Of a DNA stretch of 8,408 nucleotides, positions 1 to 6,513 are shown in pieces. Each line of letters starts with the position of its first letter. Positions within the stretch are counted from its first letter, which is position 1. The DNA lies in assembly GCA_030606525.1 (NCBI GenBank), contig JAUWGG010000032.1, positions 1 through 8,408 of the forward strand, read 5' to 3'. The position numbers and the translations under genes are program-made. Origin of the DNA: Methanobacteriota archaeon. Lineage in GTDB: Archaea; Thermoplasmatota; Thermoplasmata; JAUWGG01. The notes below the pieces were generated by a model. That model searched no databases and was not told the origin of the DNA. It was given only the letters and a program-made list of their open reading frames with translations.

Positions 1-274
1 ATGGTTTACCCATGTACAAAGTCTTAGTATCCCAGTTTATGTGCCAGGTCTCATGTGTTGGTACATAGACCTCGCCATCGAACTCTTTCCATACCATGTG
101 GTCGTTGTAGTTATATTTACCATAGAAAGTAAAGCCAGGTACTAATTCACCATAATATATCCATCCGTTGCTGTTCATTACTTCCCAGTACTGCATGTAA
201 ACGCTACCAGCTGCCATACCGGAAAATGCAATCAAAGCTACTGCGGCAACTCCTAAAACTAATGCTTTCTTCAT
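1..274 (-). CDS. Secreted protein of unknown function, N-terminal part only
   Basis: The frame is open from the ATG at 274 to the left edge of the window, giving 91 complete codons; the C-terminus lies outside. The first ~23 residues form a signal peptide: MKK, then a hydrophobic run of Ala, Val, Leu and Gly, with a small-residue cleavage region around GMAAGS. The mature part is rich in Trp, Tyr and Phe and reads like an extracellular beta-rich domain. I see no catalytic motif and do not recognise the family. The start is supported by the signal peptide beginning exactly there. The ribosome-binding site is only moderate (GGAAGGT, 6 nt upstream). A TATA-like box lies about 150 bp upstream, implying a leader of roughly 130 nt. 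It is divergent from the hdr operon, and no functional link is evident. Confidence 0.75.
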   Translation of the reverse strand, partial: MKKALVLGVAAVALIAFSGMAAGSVYMQYWEVMNSNGWIYYGELVPGFTFYGKYNYNDHMVWKEFDGEVYVPTHETWHINWDTKTLYMGKP

Positions 275-290
275 CTTTTTACCTTCCCCC

Positions 291-314
291 TTAAGGTCTT
301 GGGTATTTTCTCAT
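291..314 (-). CDS. Possible 7-codon leader ORF upstream of the secreted protein
   Basis: On the minus strand an ATG at 314 is preceded, at ideal spacing (6 nt), by GGAGG within GAGGAGGGGCG. This is a better ribosome-binding site than that of the main gene. The frame encodes M-R-K-Y-P-R-P and stops with TAA, 16 nt before the ATG of the secreted protein, and is not in frame with it. It could be a leader peptide controlling the downstream gene, or simply a fortuitous ATG after a purine-rich stretch. It is too short to test by homology. Confidence 0.3.
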   Translation of the reverse strand: MRKYPRP

Positions 315-425
315 CACGCCCCTCCTCGGCGCTCTTCTCTTCCCCTATAGAGCCTTCGCTCTCAAAATCATAGGGATTATCAATAATCTAGGTGTTATAT
401 GAATTTATTGATTGTCGAGGTTATT

Positions 426-435
426 GGTATATAAT
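426..435 (-). promoter_or_regulatory. TATA-like box for the secreted-protein gene
   Basis: Read on the minus strand this is ATTATATACC, preceded by the A-rich AAAAAG that could serve as a BRE. Archaeal transcription usually starts about 25 nt downstream, here near 404, giving a ~130-nt leader that would contain the 7-codon ORF. The element is nearly symmetric, so plus-strand use is not excluded. Confidence 0.45.
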
Positions 436-568
436 CTTTTTGTTAGTGTAAAAGAATAATACAAAAAAATAAAGGAAAAATAGTTTTTGGAGAATTTCTT
501 ACCGCTACAGATAACATATATATAGTCTAAGGGGGCTAAGTACATTTACGGTTTTTTATCCCGCTTTT

Positions 569-583
569 CAATAAATTTTATTG
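569..583. repeat. Perfect 15-nt inverted repeat, CAATAAA-T-TTTATTG
   Basis: The two 7-bp arms are perfect reverse complements around a single T. It sits mid-way in the divergent intergenic region, far from either start codon. It could be an operator for a dimeric regulator or a weak hairpin; the all-A/T centre makes chance occurrence plausible. Confidence 0.5.
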
Positions 584-592
584 GTAGTATCT

Positions 593-615
593 TAAATCCC
601 CCTTTTTTGGATTTA
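593..615. repeat. Hairpin with 7-bp stem, TAAATCC / GGATTTA
   Basis: The arms at 593-599 and 609-615 are perfect complements around a 9-nt loop containing CCC and six T residues. The T-rich loop and position could mark a transcription end or an untranslated RNA structure. There is no gene immediately upstream that would need a terminator here. Confidence 0.4.
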
Positions 616-763
616 TTCTTCCTAGGAGTATCAAGACAAGTTTTAATGAATAAAAATATCACTCCTCTTGTTGACTAGAGGATTCTCAGGTTCTTGGAGA
701 AATTTTCATGTGAAAGTAGTCACAAAAACTTTTGTTGCTCTGTAAATCACGAGTGATGATAAG

Positions 764-780
764 ATTTAAAAACTATATAG
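764..780 (+). promoter_or_regulatory. Possible distal TATA box of the hdr operon
   Basis: The stretch contains TTTAAAAA followed by CTATATAG. Either could position TBP and start a transcript near 795-805, giving hdrA a ~100-nt leader that would include the palindrome at 806-819. It competes with the proximal TATA box at 872-882. Confidence 0.3.
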
Positions 781-805
781 ACATACCAGAGAGAACATAG
801 GGAAT

Positions 806-819
806 CTCAATTTATTGAG
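806..819. repeat. Palindrome CTCAAT-TT-ATTGAG, possible hdr operator
   Basis: Perfect 6-bp arms are separated by two bases. It lies between the two candidate hdrA TATA boxes, about 85 bp before the start codon. It would be an operator near the start site of the distal promoter, or an upstream site for the proximal one. No binding protein is identified. Confidence 0.4.
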
Positions 820-871
820 GGAAATGGAGATGATGGTTAAAAAAGATATTGTGATTATCAAACATTTTACT

Positions 872-882
872 TTTAAATATAT
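872..882 (+). promoter_or_regulatory. Proximal TATA box of the hdr operon
   Basis: The sequence TTTAAATATAT is centred about 26 nt upstream of the hdrA ATG at 903. This spacing predicts a transcript that is leaderless or nearly so, as is common in archaea. An AGGAAG at 888-893 could act as a ribosome-binding site only if transcription starts further upstream. Confidence 0.5.
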
Positions 883-902
883 GCTTAGGAAGTCGATTCA
901 AA

Positions 903-2693
903 ATGTCAGATAGGAAAGAAGAAAAACGTATCGGTGTCATCTTGTGTCACTGCGGCAAAAATATAGCTGGTGGCGTAGATATAGAATCGCTGCATAAAGC
1001 CGTAGAGAAGATGGAAGGTGTAGTGTTTATCGCCGAAAACAGATTCTCATGTTCAGAAGAAGGGCAAGCTACCATTCAACAACTAATCAAAGAGAACAAG
1101 TTAAACAGATTCATTGTAGCCGCATGCGATCCAACTCTGCATTTGGCGACTTTTCAACGATGCGGAGAAAAGGCAGGTCTAAACCCTGCATTCATGGACC
1201 TCATTGACATTAGAAAATGGACTATGCATGGGAGTCCAGTGAAAGTCGATTCAAAGCAGGCATTAGAAAACTCAAAGGAATTGATCAAGCGCGCAGTGAA
1301 ACGAATACGGCTAAAACGAATAATCCCAAAAATTGCAGTGAAAACCGAGCCGTCGGTTCTGATTATTGGGGGTGGTATAGCGGGTGTCGAAGCCTCCCTA
1401 GAGCTAGCGGACAAGGGTTATAAGGTGTTTCTTGTAGAACGCCTACCAACCATTGGGGGAAAGATGGCGTTACTCTACAAGATTTTTCCGACAAACGATT
1501 GCGCGCCGTGTATATTAGCCCCTAAAACTGCATATGCAAACGCGCACGCAAACATAACTCCATTAACGAATTCAGAAGTAATGGAGGTGCAGGGATACAT
1601 AGGAAACTTCAGAGTTAAGATACTTCAAAAGCCAAGATATATTGAGGAGAAAAAGTGCACAGGCTGTGGGATATGTATCGAAAAGTGTCCTAGCAAGGCA
1701 CCCAATGAGTATGCAGCAGGAATGGGAGAACGCAAAGCTATATACATCCCATATCCACAAGCAATACCTCTGAAAGCTATCATTGACGCTGAACATTGTT
1801 TGTACTTCCAGAAAAACGTTTGCAGGATATGTGAAAAAGTCTGTCCAACAGGTGCTATAGATTTCGAGCAGAAGCCCAAGATGATAGAGCTAAAGGTAGG
1901 CGCTATAATAGTTGCCACGGGATTCGAAGAATATGATCCTTCTGAAAAGACGGAGTATGGGTATGGACGCTATGGTAACGTCATCACGCAATTCCAACTT
2001 GCTAGGTTGTTGGATATCGATGGTCCGACAAAAGGTAAACTATTGAGACCAACCGACGGAAAAGAGCCGAAGAGTATTGCCATGATCCAATGCGTGGGTT
2101 CACGAGACGAATCTACAAATCCATACTGTTCTGGTGTATGTTGCATGTATGCATTAAAACACATCCAAATCATTAAAGAGATGGTCCTCCCTACAGCAGA
2201 AATATATTTCTGCCATATAGATGTGAGAGCCGTGGGCAAGGGGTATGAGGAGTATTATAGGCGGACAAGGGGCTTAGGGGTGGTTTTTCTACATGGAAGA
2301 CCAAGTGAGATTATAGAGAACCCTGAGACAAGAAATCTTATTCTGAAGGTGGAAGATCCTGATATTGGCGAACGCACTGAACTTGAAGCAGACCTTGTCG
2401 TATTATCTTGTGCCATGGTCCCACCACATGGAACAAAGCAACTCTCGGAGCTCTTGCACATAGAGCTCGACGAAAACGGTTTCTATAAGGAGGTTCATCC
2501 CAAACTTCAACCTGTAGAGACCTCTGCTCGTGGTATTTATATTTGCGGCTGTGCACAGTGGCCAAAAGACATCCCCCATGCTATTGTTCAGGCGAAGGCT
2601 GCTGCCTCCTGTGTGGACAGTGAGTTAAGAAAAGGGGAAATCAAGCTTCCTGAGTTTATCGTAAAGACAGGAAAAAACAAGTTAAGAGGGTGA
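903..2693 (+). CDS. hdrA: Heterodisulfide reductase subunit A (HdrA), short form
   Basis: HdrA is the FAD- and iron-sulfur-containing subunit where electrons are bifurcated or distributed in cytoplasmic Hdr complexes. The N-terminal domain has CHCG (residues 15-17) and conserved Cys50 and Cys75. A Rossmann FAD motif GGGIAG lies at 156-161, followed by the NDCAPC segment (C200, C203). The inserted ferredoxin domain has C252-x2-C255-x2-C258-x3-C262-P and C299/C307/C310/C314-P. The family signature CVGSRD (C397) with YCSGVCC (C409, C413, C414) should bind the unusual [4Fe-4S] cluster. At 596 aa it is shorter than the usual ~650 because it stops ~15 residues after KGEI, exactly where the C-terminal two-cluster ferredoxin domain normally begins. 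A frameshift is unlikely, since a well-formed next gene starts at once. The subunit call is firm; whether it bifurcates is unknown. Confidence 0.93.
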   Translation: MSDRKEEKRIGVILCHCGKNIAGGVDIESLHKAVEKMEGVVFIAENRFSCSEEGQATIQQLIKENKLNRFIVAACDPTLHLATFQRCGEKAGLNPAFMDLIDIRKWTMHGSPVKVDSKQALENSKELIKRAVKRIRLKRIIPKIAVKTEPSVLIIGGGIAGVEASLELADKGYKVFLVERLPTIGGKMALLYKIFPTNDCAPCILAPKTAYANAHANITPLTNSEVMEVQGYIGNFRVKILQKPRYIEEKKCTGCGICIEKCPSKAPNEYAAGMGERKAIYIPYPQAIPLKAIIDAEHCLYFQKNVCRICEKVCPTGAIDFEQKPKMIELKVGAIIVATGFEEYDPSEKTEYGYGRYGNVITQFQLARLLDIDGPTKGKLLRPTDGKEPKSIAMIQCVGSRDESTNPYCSGVCCMYALKHIQIIKEMVLPTAEIYFCHIDVRAVGKGYEEYYRRTRGLGVVFLHGRPSEIIENPETRNLILKVEDPDIGERTELEADLVVLSCAMVPPHGTKQLSELLHIELDENGFYKEVHPKLQPVETSARGIYICGCAQWPKDIPHAIVQAKAAASCVDSELRKGEIKLPEFIVKTGKNKLRG

Positions 2694-2698
2694 TATGT

Positions 2699-2965
2699 AT
2701 GGGAGAAGCTTATATTGAAATGTTTCACTCCCCTGGATGCGTGGGTTGCCCAATAGCTGAAAAGATGGTCGAGGAACTATCCGAAGAATTAGAGGGTGAC
2801 ATCACAGTGGAAAAAATAGACATCACTATAGATTTGACTAGAGCGGTGGAGTACGGCATAATGTCTGTCCCGGCAATAGTCATCAATGGTATACTGAGGT
2901 TTATTGGGGTGCCAAAGAGTAAAGAAGAATTGAAGAAAGCGATTCTCGAAGAACTCGAGGGGTAA
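2699..2965 (+). CDS. Thioredoxin/glutaredoxin-like redox-active disulfide protein
   Basis: This 88-residue protein has a thioredoxin fold pattern: a first strand (YIEMFHSPG), the redox motif C-V-G-C followed by Pro (Cys14 and Cys17 from this start), a helix with AEKMVEEL, a middle beta strand (VEKIDI), and the conserved cis-Pro region SVPAIVING. It is cytoplasmic, with no signal peptide. I chose ATG 2699 because GAGGGTGAT sits just upstream; a GTG at 2690 would add three residues and overlap the hdrA stop. It lies between hdrA and hdrC, 6 nt from hdrC, so it is co-transcribed. Its position suggests it is either reduced by the Hdr complex or passes electrons to or from it. That role is inference; the family call is firm. 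Confidence 0.9.
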   Translation: MGEAYIEMFHSPGCVGCPIAEKMVEELSEELEGDITVEKIDITIDLTRAVEYGIMSVPAIVINGILRFIGVPKSKEELKKAILEELEG

Positions 2966-2971
2966 AATACT

Positions 2972-3478
2972 ATGTCTAATAAAATAATTCGTACAGCAGA
3001 GCTTGATCCAAATTTTAAATTCGAAGTAACAGCGCATGAATCAGCTAGGGATCTAAATTATTGTTTTGCATGCGGGTCTTGTTCTGCTGGCTGTCCTATC
3101 CACGAGGTTTTTCCTGATTACAATCCACGGAAGCTAGCCAAAATGATAAAACTCGGGTTGAGGAAAGAGGTTTTAAGTAGCGATTATATCTGGTATTGTG
3201 CCACATGCCGTACATGCGAGCAGCGTTGTCCCCAGAAAGTAAGCTTTTTTAATGTATTAAATGTCCTAAAGAATATTGCAGCAAAAGAAGGCTATGCTCC
3301 CACGGCTTGGGTTGAACAGACAAAACAGGTCATGCAAACAGGGATAGTTTTTCCCATAGAGGAAACTTGCGTAAAGAAGAGGGAGCAGCTCTCGCTACCA
3401 TCTTTAAAAGGTGAAGGTAAGAAAGCCAAAAAACTGATTGAGACAACAGGTCTTGATGAAATTGAATCGAGGGGGTAG
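2972..3478 (+). CDS. hdrC: Heterodisulfide reductase subunit C (HdrC)
   Basis: HdrC is the small ferredoxin-like subunit that relays electrons between HdrA and the catalytic HdrB. The 168-residue protein has two classical [4Fe-4S] motifs: C31-x2-C34-x2-C37-x3-C41-P and C76-x2-C79-x2-C82-x3-C86-P, separated by the usual helical segment. There are no transmembrane helices, so this is the soluble HdrC type and not the membrane HdrE-linked form. The last ~60 residues are charged and lack metal motifs. A GAGGGGT ribosome-binding site lies at 2957-2963, partly within the end of the preceding gene. Translation is probably coupled to both neighbours, as hdrB starts 2 nt after its stop. Confidence 0.93.
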   Translation: MSNKIIRTAELDPNFKFEVTAHESARDLNYCFACGSCSAGCPIHEVFPDYNPRKLAKMIKLGLRKEVLSSDYIWYCATCRTCEQRCPQKVSFFNVLNVLKNIAAKEGYAPTAWVEQTKQVMQTGIVFPIEETCVKKREQLSLPSLKGEGKKAKKLIETTGLDEIESRG

Positions 3479-3480
3479 TT

Positions 3481-4359
3481 ATGAGCAAGTATGCACTATT
3501 TCTAGGATGTACTACTCCTATAAAAGTTCCTCAATACGAGCTCTCCGCAAGATGGGTCTCCAAACGTTTGGGAATCGAGTTGGTTGATATTGAGGATTTC
3601 GTATGTTGCGGGTTTAATCAGGGAAATCTGAGTATAGAAGGTGGACTCTTATTAGCAGCGATGAATCTAGCCTTTGCTGAAGCTCAGGATTTGGATATTG
3701 TTACACTTTGTGCCGCATGTAATGGATTCCTAGCAGAAACGGTCGCAGAGTTAAAAGACGAAGCGACAAGGGATAGAATAAATAAAAAATTGTCACTAAT
3801 AGACTTAGAATATAACGGAAGGACTAAAGTGAAACACATCTCAAGGGTCATCTATGAAGATGTAGGTCTTGATAGAATAGAGAAAGCGGTAAAACGAGAT
3901 TTATCGAAGCTCCGAGTAGCGCCTCATTACGGTTGTCACTATCTAAAACCAAAATCTGCATTTGAAGGATTTGATGAGCCGGATAACCCAAAAACTCTTC
4001 ATCATCTGATCTCTGCCACAGGTGCTGCTCCTATCCAGTACGAGACTCTTCTTCACTGCTGTGGGGGTAAGACCTTTCCAGTTTCTCCGGATATAGCTCA
4101 TCTGTTGATAGAAAAGAAGCTCAATAACTTACAAACTATGGGAATAGACGCGATGATTGTACAATGTCAAACTTGCTACCTTATGTATGAGGGTCAACAG
4201 CAAAAGGTGGCTGAAAAGTTTAATACGCAGTATAAGATCCCTGTTCTTCTCTACCCCCAACTTCTTGGACTTGCGATGGGTGGAGACCCAGCAACCGATC
4301 TCGGGTTTGATTTGAACACTATGCCACTAGACAAAGTCCTGGCTAAAGTAGAAGAATGA
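3481..4359 (+). CDS. hdrB: Heterodisulfide reductase subunit B (HdrB), two CCG domains
   Basis: HdrB is the catalytic subunit that cleaves a disulfide (CoM-S-S-CoB in methanogens) at two noncubane [4Fe-4S] clusters. Both CCG motifs are complete in this 292-residue protein: C10, C42-C43-G, C77-x2-C80, and C152, C193-C194-G, C229-x2-C232. All ten cysteines are present, so it should be active. Length matches the family (~290-300). The start follows GAGGGGG at 3469-3475 with 5 nt spacing, and lies 2 nt after hdrC. The actual substrate cannot be read from the sequence; in organisms without coenzyme B, related subunits act on other disulfides or thiols. No MvhD, FrhB or formate dehydrogenase gene follows in the window. 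Confidence 0.93.
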   Translation: MSKYALFLGCTTPIKVPQYELSARWVSKRLGIELVDIEDFVCCGFNQGNLSIEGGLLLAAMNLAFAEAQDLDIVTLCAACNGFLAETVAELKDEATRDRINKKLSLIDLEYNGRTKVKHISRVIYEDVGLDRIEKAVKRDLSKLRVAPHYGCHYLKPKSAFEGFDEPDNPKTLHHLISATGAAPIQYETLLHCCGGKTFPVSPDIAHLLIEKKLNNLQTMGIDAMIVQCQTCYLMYEGQQQKVAEKFNTQYKIPVLLYPQLLGLAMGGDPATDLGFDLNTMPLDKVLAKVEE

Positions 4360-4381
4360 AAATAAGGGTGTAGAATACATC

Positions 4382-4392
4382 ATGTAGTACAT
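4382..4392. repeat. Short palindrome ATGTA-G-TACAT after hdrB
   Basis: Perfect 5-bp arms flank a single G, 22 bp after the hdrB stop. It may be part of a 3' processing or termination structure, but it is short enough to arise by chance. Confidence 0.3.
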
Positions 4393-4456
4393 ACAATTAT
4401 ATTCGATGCACTCTTCCTCATCTCAATCCATGTTAACCATTATTATATTGAGGTTG

Positions 4457-4461
4457 TTTTT
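4457..4461 (+). terminator. Oligo-T tract, possible hdr operon terminator
   Basis: Five T residues follow GGTTG about 100 bp after hdrB. Archaeal polymerase terminates on oligo-T runs without needing a hairpin. The region converges with the methyltransferase gene on the other strand, so a terminator is expected here. Confidence 0.35.
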
Positions 4462-4532
4462 AATTATCTCGAATGTGGGATGTAGTGCGCTAAGTTGAAT
4501 GCTGTTTAGATATATCTCTGTATTTCTTATGC

Positions 4533-4546
4533 TTTTTATCTTTCTT
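4533..4546 (+). terminator. T-rich tract, alternative hdr operon terminator
   Basis: The stretch TTTTTATCTTTCTT lies just before the 3' end of the convergent methyltransferase gene. It is a second, T-richer candidate stop for the hdr transcript. The 4360-4559 gap otherwise holds nothing recognisable. Confidence 0.35.
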
Positions 4547-4559
4547 CAATTACGAATTC

Positions 4560-5099
4560 TTATCTTCGTTGAAAATTTAGTAGATAATCTTGAGTTAAAC
4601 TTCTGTTGTGAAGCAGTGTTTTAAAAAGCTTTCCTGCAAAGTGAAAATTTTCTTTTTCGATTTCATACTTAATGTCTTCTAAATCTATATGTTTTGGATA
4701 AACTGAGATTAGAGCATTATATTTTGAAATCCTGTATATCTCAGATAATAATTCTCTTCTGCTAGTTACTGAGAAATAGTGAGAATGTATGACATCATAA
4801 AGCAAAGTGACATCTATAGATTCGTCTTCTAAAGGAATTTTTAATTCTCCGGAGGTGTTTATCATGTGTATATTCTTAAGTTTCTCTGATTTTGCTCTTT
4901 TCGCTACTTTATATAGTGAAATTCTACTCTTATCCAAAGCATATACTCTACCTTTTTCACCAACTATCCTTGCAGCAGGAACTGCATAGTGTCCAGAACC
5001 GCAACTAAAATCCAATACAGCGTGACTTTCTCTAATCCCTACTTCTCGCAAAACCCTTTCAGCTATTTCTTCAAGCCATATATCTACATCGCTTCTCAT
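4560..5099 (-). CDS. Small class I SAM-dependent methyltransferase
   Basis: The 179-residue protein has the class I methyltransferase core. Motif I is VLDFSCGSGHY (residues 28-38), where GxGxG is replaced by the common archaeal CGSGHY variant. The next strand ends in YALDKS with acidic Asp56, expected to bind the SAM ribose, and LLYDVIHSH (99-107) corresponds to motif IV. It resembles UbiE/MenG-like proteins but is short, with a reduced substrate-binding C-terminus, so the substrate cannot be named. GAGGT lies 10 nt before the ATG. It starts 40 bp after the stop of the dehydrogenase gene on the same strand, so the two probably form an operon. Its base composition looks more AT-rich than that of the dehydrogenase, hinting at a different history. 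Confidence 0.82.
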   Translation of the reverse strand: MRSDVDIWLEEIAERVLREVGIRESHAVLDFSCGSGHYAVPAARIVGEKGRVYALDKSRISLYKVAKRAKSEKLKNIHMINTSGELKIPLEDESIDVTLLYDVIHSHYFSVTSRRELLSEIYRISKYNALISVYPKHIDLEDIKYEIEKENFHFAGKLFKTLLHNRSLTQDYLLNFQRR

Positions 5100-5139
5100 T
5101 TCTCTCTTACCTCTAGTTATAGTTCACATCTCTCTTCCT

Positions 5140-6324
5140 TCAATCAAGTCTTTTATCAACGGTTTTAACATGTTCTTTAATATTAAACCCTCTTCTCCGC
5201 GCCTCTTCCACCATCACTGATCCTGGTATCGCAAGTTCAACTGGTATTGCACCATGGTTAATTCTCTCATGCGCAGCCAGGATGGCAACAATAGAAGCAT
5301 GCCAGCCAGTTAATCGCTGCATTGCAGTGAAGCCGGTTTCCTTGTCATAGTAGTCGATAAGCTCAACAATAGCTTCAGCACGGTGTCCATCTTTTTCTCC
5401 TATACATTTAGTTCGTATCACACCTATATCGCGTATCTCGGGTTGTGTGATCTTTGGTTCAAGAAGCGCGTGAAATACATCACGTGGTACTACCTTAACG
5501 TTATCAATAACTATTGGCTCTAGTTCCAGTAAACCGAGTTGTGCGAAGGCTCTGAACTGTGCCCAATGACCTGGGTAACGCAGAGTCTTGTTCTCCAGAC
5601 GCTCAAGCTTTCCTTCAAATGTCCATGGGGCTGTTGAAAGTCCTCCTGATGTAACAAACGCTTCCAACCGACCTAGTGGTGATGGAAAATCCAACTCCCC
5701 GAACCCATCGAAACAAGGTACTTCTATTATCTTGCCATCGCGCAGAAAATGAGCGTTGCCATAGTACTCATTCGTTAAGCCGCCAATATTAAATGTTAAT
5801 AGATAATTCCAAGGAGGTTTTGGATCCTGTGGCAGTCCACCGTCCCAGATGTACACTTCACGCGGTTTGTCCACCAATGACATCGCATAAGTCGCTAATG
5901 ATATGTTCATCCCCGGACCCATCCCGCAGTCTGGAACGATTGAGATGCCAGCTGCTTTAGCTTCAGCATCAAGTTCCAATTGCCTTCGAACGATTCTGGT
6001 ATTACCACCTAGATCGCACATATTTGCTCCAATGTGAATTGCAGCTTCAGTGATTGCTAGATTGAAAGAGTAAGGTACAGCACTAACAAAGGAAGTGATC
6101 CCATCCAGAACTGTCAATAGTTGAGATGTGTTGCTGACATCTGCCTGGACAGCAGTAACGATCTGTCGTTTAAGAAGTTGATTGACGCGCTTAGCACCTG
6201 CTTCGGCAACAACAAGATTGGCATCGATTAGAATGACTTCCTCAACATCACCAAATTTCGCCATGTCATATGCAGCTGCGACTCCCTGTCGACCTGCTCC
6301 GATAACAGCGTATCGATAACTCAT
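5140..6324 (-). CDS. Lysine 6-dehydrogenase / saccharopine dehydrogenase family protein
   Basis: The N-terminal Rossmann fold carries VIGAGRQG (7-14) with Asp34 at the end of the second strand, favouring NAD+. The family stretches CDLGGNTR (103-110) and PDCGMGPGMN (131-140) follow. The central part has GGLPQDPKPPW (162-172), FVTSGGLSTAP and LRYPGHW, which I recall as matching bacterial lysine 6-dehydrogenase (oxidative deamination of lysine at C6) better than true saccharopine dehydrogenase. At 394 aa it fits the family. A strong GGAGG lies 7 nt before the ATG. It leads a two-gene unit with the methyltransferase and is divergent from a winged-helix regulator. Substrate is inferred; carboxynorspermidine dehydrogenase-type activity or another amino-acid dehydrogenase role remains possible. 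Confidence 0.85.
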   Translation of the reverse strand: MSYRYAVIGAGRQGVAAAYDMAKFGDVEEVILIDANLVVAEAGAKRVNQLLKRQIVTAVQADVSNTSQLLTVLDGITSFVSAVPYSFNLAITEAAIHIGANMCDLGGNTRIVRRQLELDAEAKAAGISIVPDCGMGPGMNISLATYAMSLVDKPREVYIWDGGLPQDPKPPWNYLLTFNIGGLTNEYYGNAHFLRDGKIIEVPCFDGFGELDFPSPLGRLEAFVTSGGLSTAPWTFEGKLERLENKTLRYPGHWAQFRAFAQLGLLELEPIVIDNVKVVPRDVFHALLEPKITQPEIRDIGVIRTKCIGEKDGHRAEAIVELIDYYDKETGFTAMQRLTGWHASIVAILAAHERINHGAIPVELAIPGSVMVEEARRRGFNIKEHVKTVDKRLD

Positions 6325-6387
6325 TTCATTCCCTCCAGAACTTTATACTTAGCATCCTTACGATTCCAAAAAACGTACCTGTGTTAA

Positions 6388-6400
6388 AGGATATATCTTT
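6388..6400 (-). promoter_or_regulatory. TATA box of the dehydrogenase-methyltransferase unit
   Basis: On the minus strand the sequence reads AAAGATATATCC, preceded by CGAAAA, a good BRE-like purine stretch. Transcription would start near 6368, leaving a ~44-nt leader that includes the GGAGG ribosome-binding site. Confidence 0.55.
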
Positions 6401-6418
6401 TTCGTAGATCGGAAAGAG

Positions 6419-6432
6419 ATATTAAAAAATAA
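6419..6432 (+). promoter_or_regulatory. Candidate TATA box of the winged-helix regulator
   Basis: AGATATTAAAAAAT follows GGAAAG, a BRE-like element. It would start RNA near 6450 and place the inverted repeat at about +17 to +40. A second candidate, AATATAC at 6453-6459, would start RNA near 6482, within the inverted repeat. Confidence 0.4.
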
Positions 6433-6466
6433 AGGAAAAAGATTCTATTGGGAATATACAAAACAG

Positions 6467-6490
6467 TATTTCTACAAAAAAGTAGAAATA
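6467..6490. promoter_or_regulatory. Perfect 9-bp inverted repeat, likely operator
   Basis: The arms TATTTCTAC (6467-6475) and GTAGAAATA (6482-6490) are exact reverse complements around six A residues. The 24-bp symmetric site lies between the divergent dehydrogenase and regulator genes, 24 bp before the regulator ATG. Size and symmetry suit a dimeric winged-helix protein, most simply the adjacent regulator controlling itself and perhaps its divergent neighbour. An RNA hairpin in the leader is the alternative. Confidence 0.6.
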
Positions 6491-6513
6491 GGTCGTTTAC
6501 TTATCTTTCGAGC

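Larger units (their letters stand above)
275..902. other. Long divergent intergenic region rich in short dyads
   Basis: This 628-bp AT-rich stretch lies between the divergent secreted-protein gene and hdrA. I see no convincing long gene in it. It holds the leader ORF and a minus-strand TATA box on the left, an A-rich tract at 463-480, and dyads at 569-583, 593-615, 663-682 (TCCTCT/AGAGGA, 8-nt loop), 704-715 (TTTCA-TG-TGAAA) and 806-819. Two candidate plus-strand TATA boxes lie near 764-780 and 872-882. The length and number of dyads suggest regulation of the hdr operon, or a small untranslated RNA, but nothing here proves either. Confidence 0.6.

Noticed and set aside
824..913. Short plus-strand ORF (MEMMVKKDIV...) overlapping the hdrA start
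   Set aside because: It runs through the proximal TATA box, overlaps hdrA out of frame and has low-complexity content; weak ribosome-binding site.
1154..2565. Several minus-strand open frames opposite hdrA
   Set aside because: They lie wholly inside the well-supported hdrA gene, lack ribosome-binding sites and encode no recognisable protein.
2600..2760. Frameshift splitting a full-length HdrA
   Set aside because: No ferredoxin cysteine motifs appear in any frame after the stop; instead a thioredoxin-like gene with its own ribosome-binding site begins.
6448..6513. Upstream TTG start for the regulator
   Set aside because: The extra 22 residues are encoded by the palindromic leader and precede the normal winged-helix beginning; kept as an alternative only.
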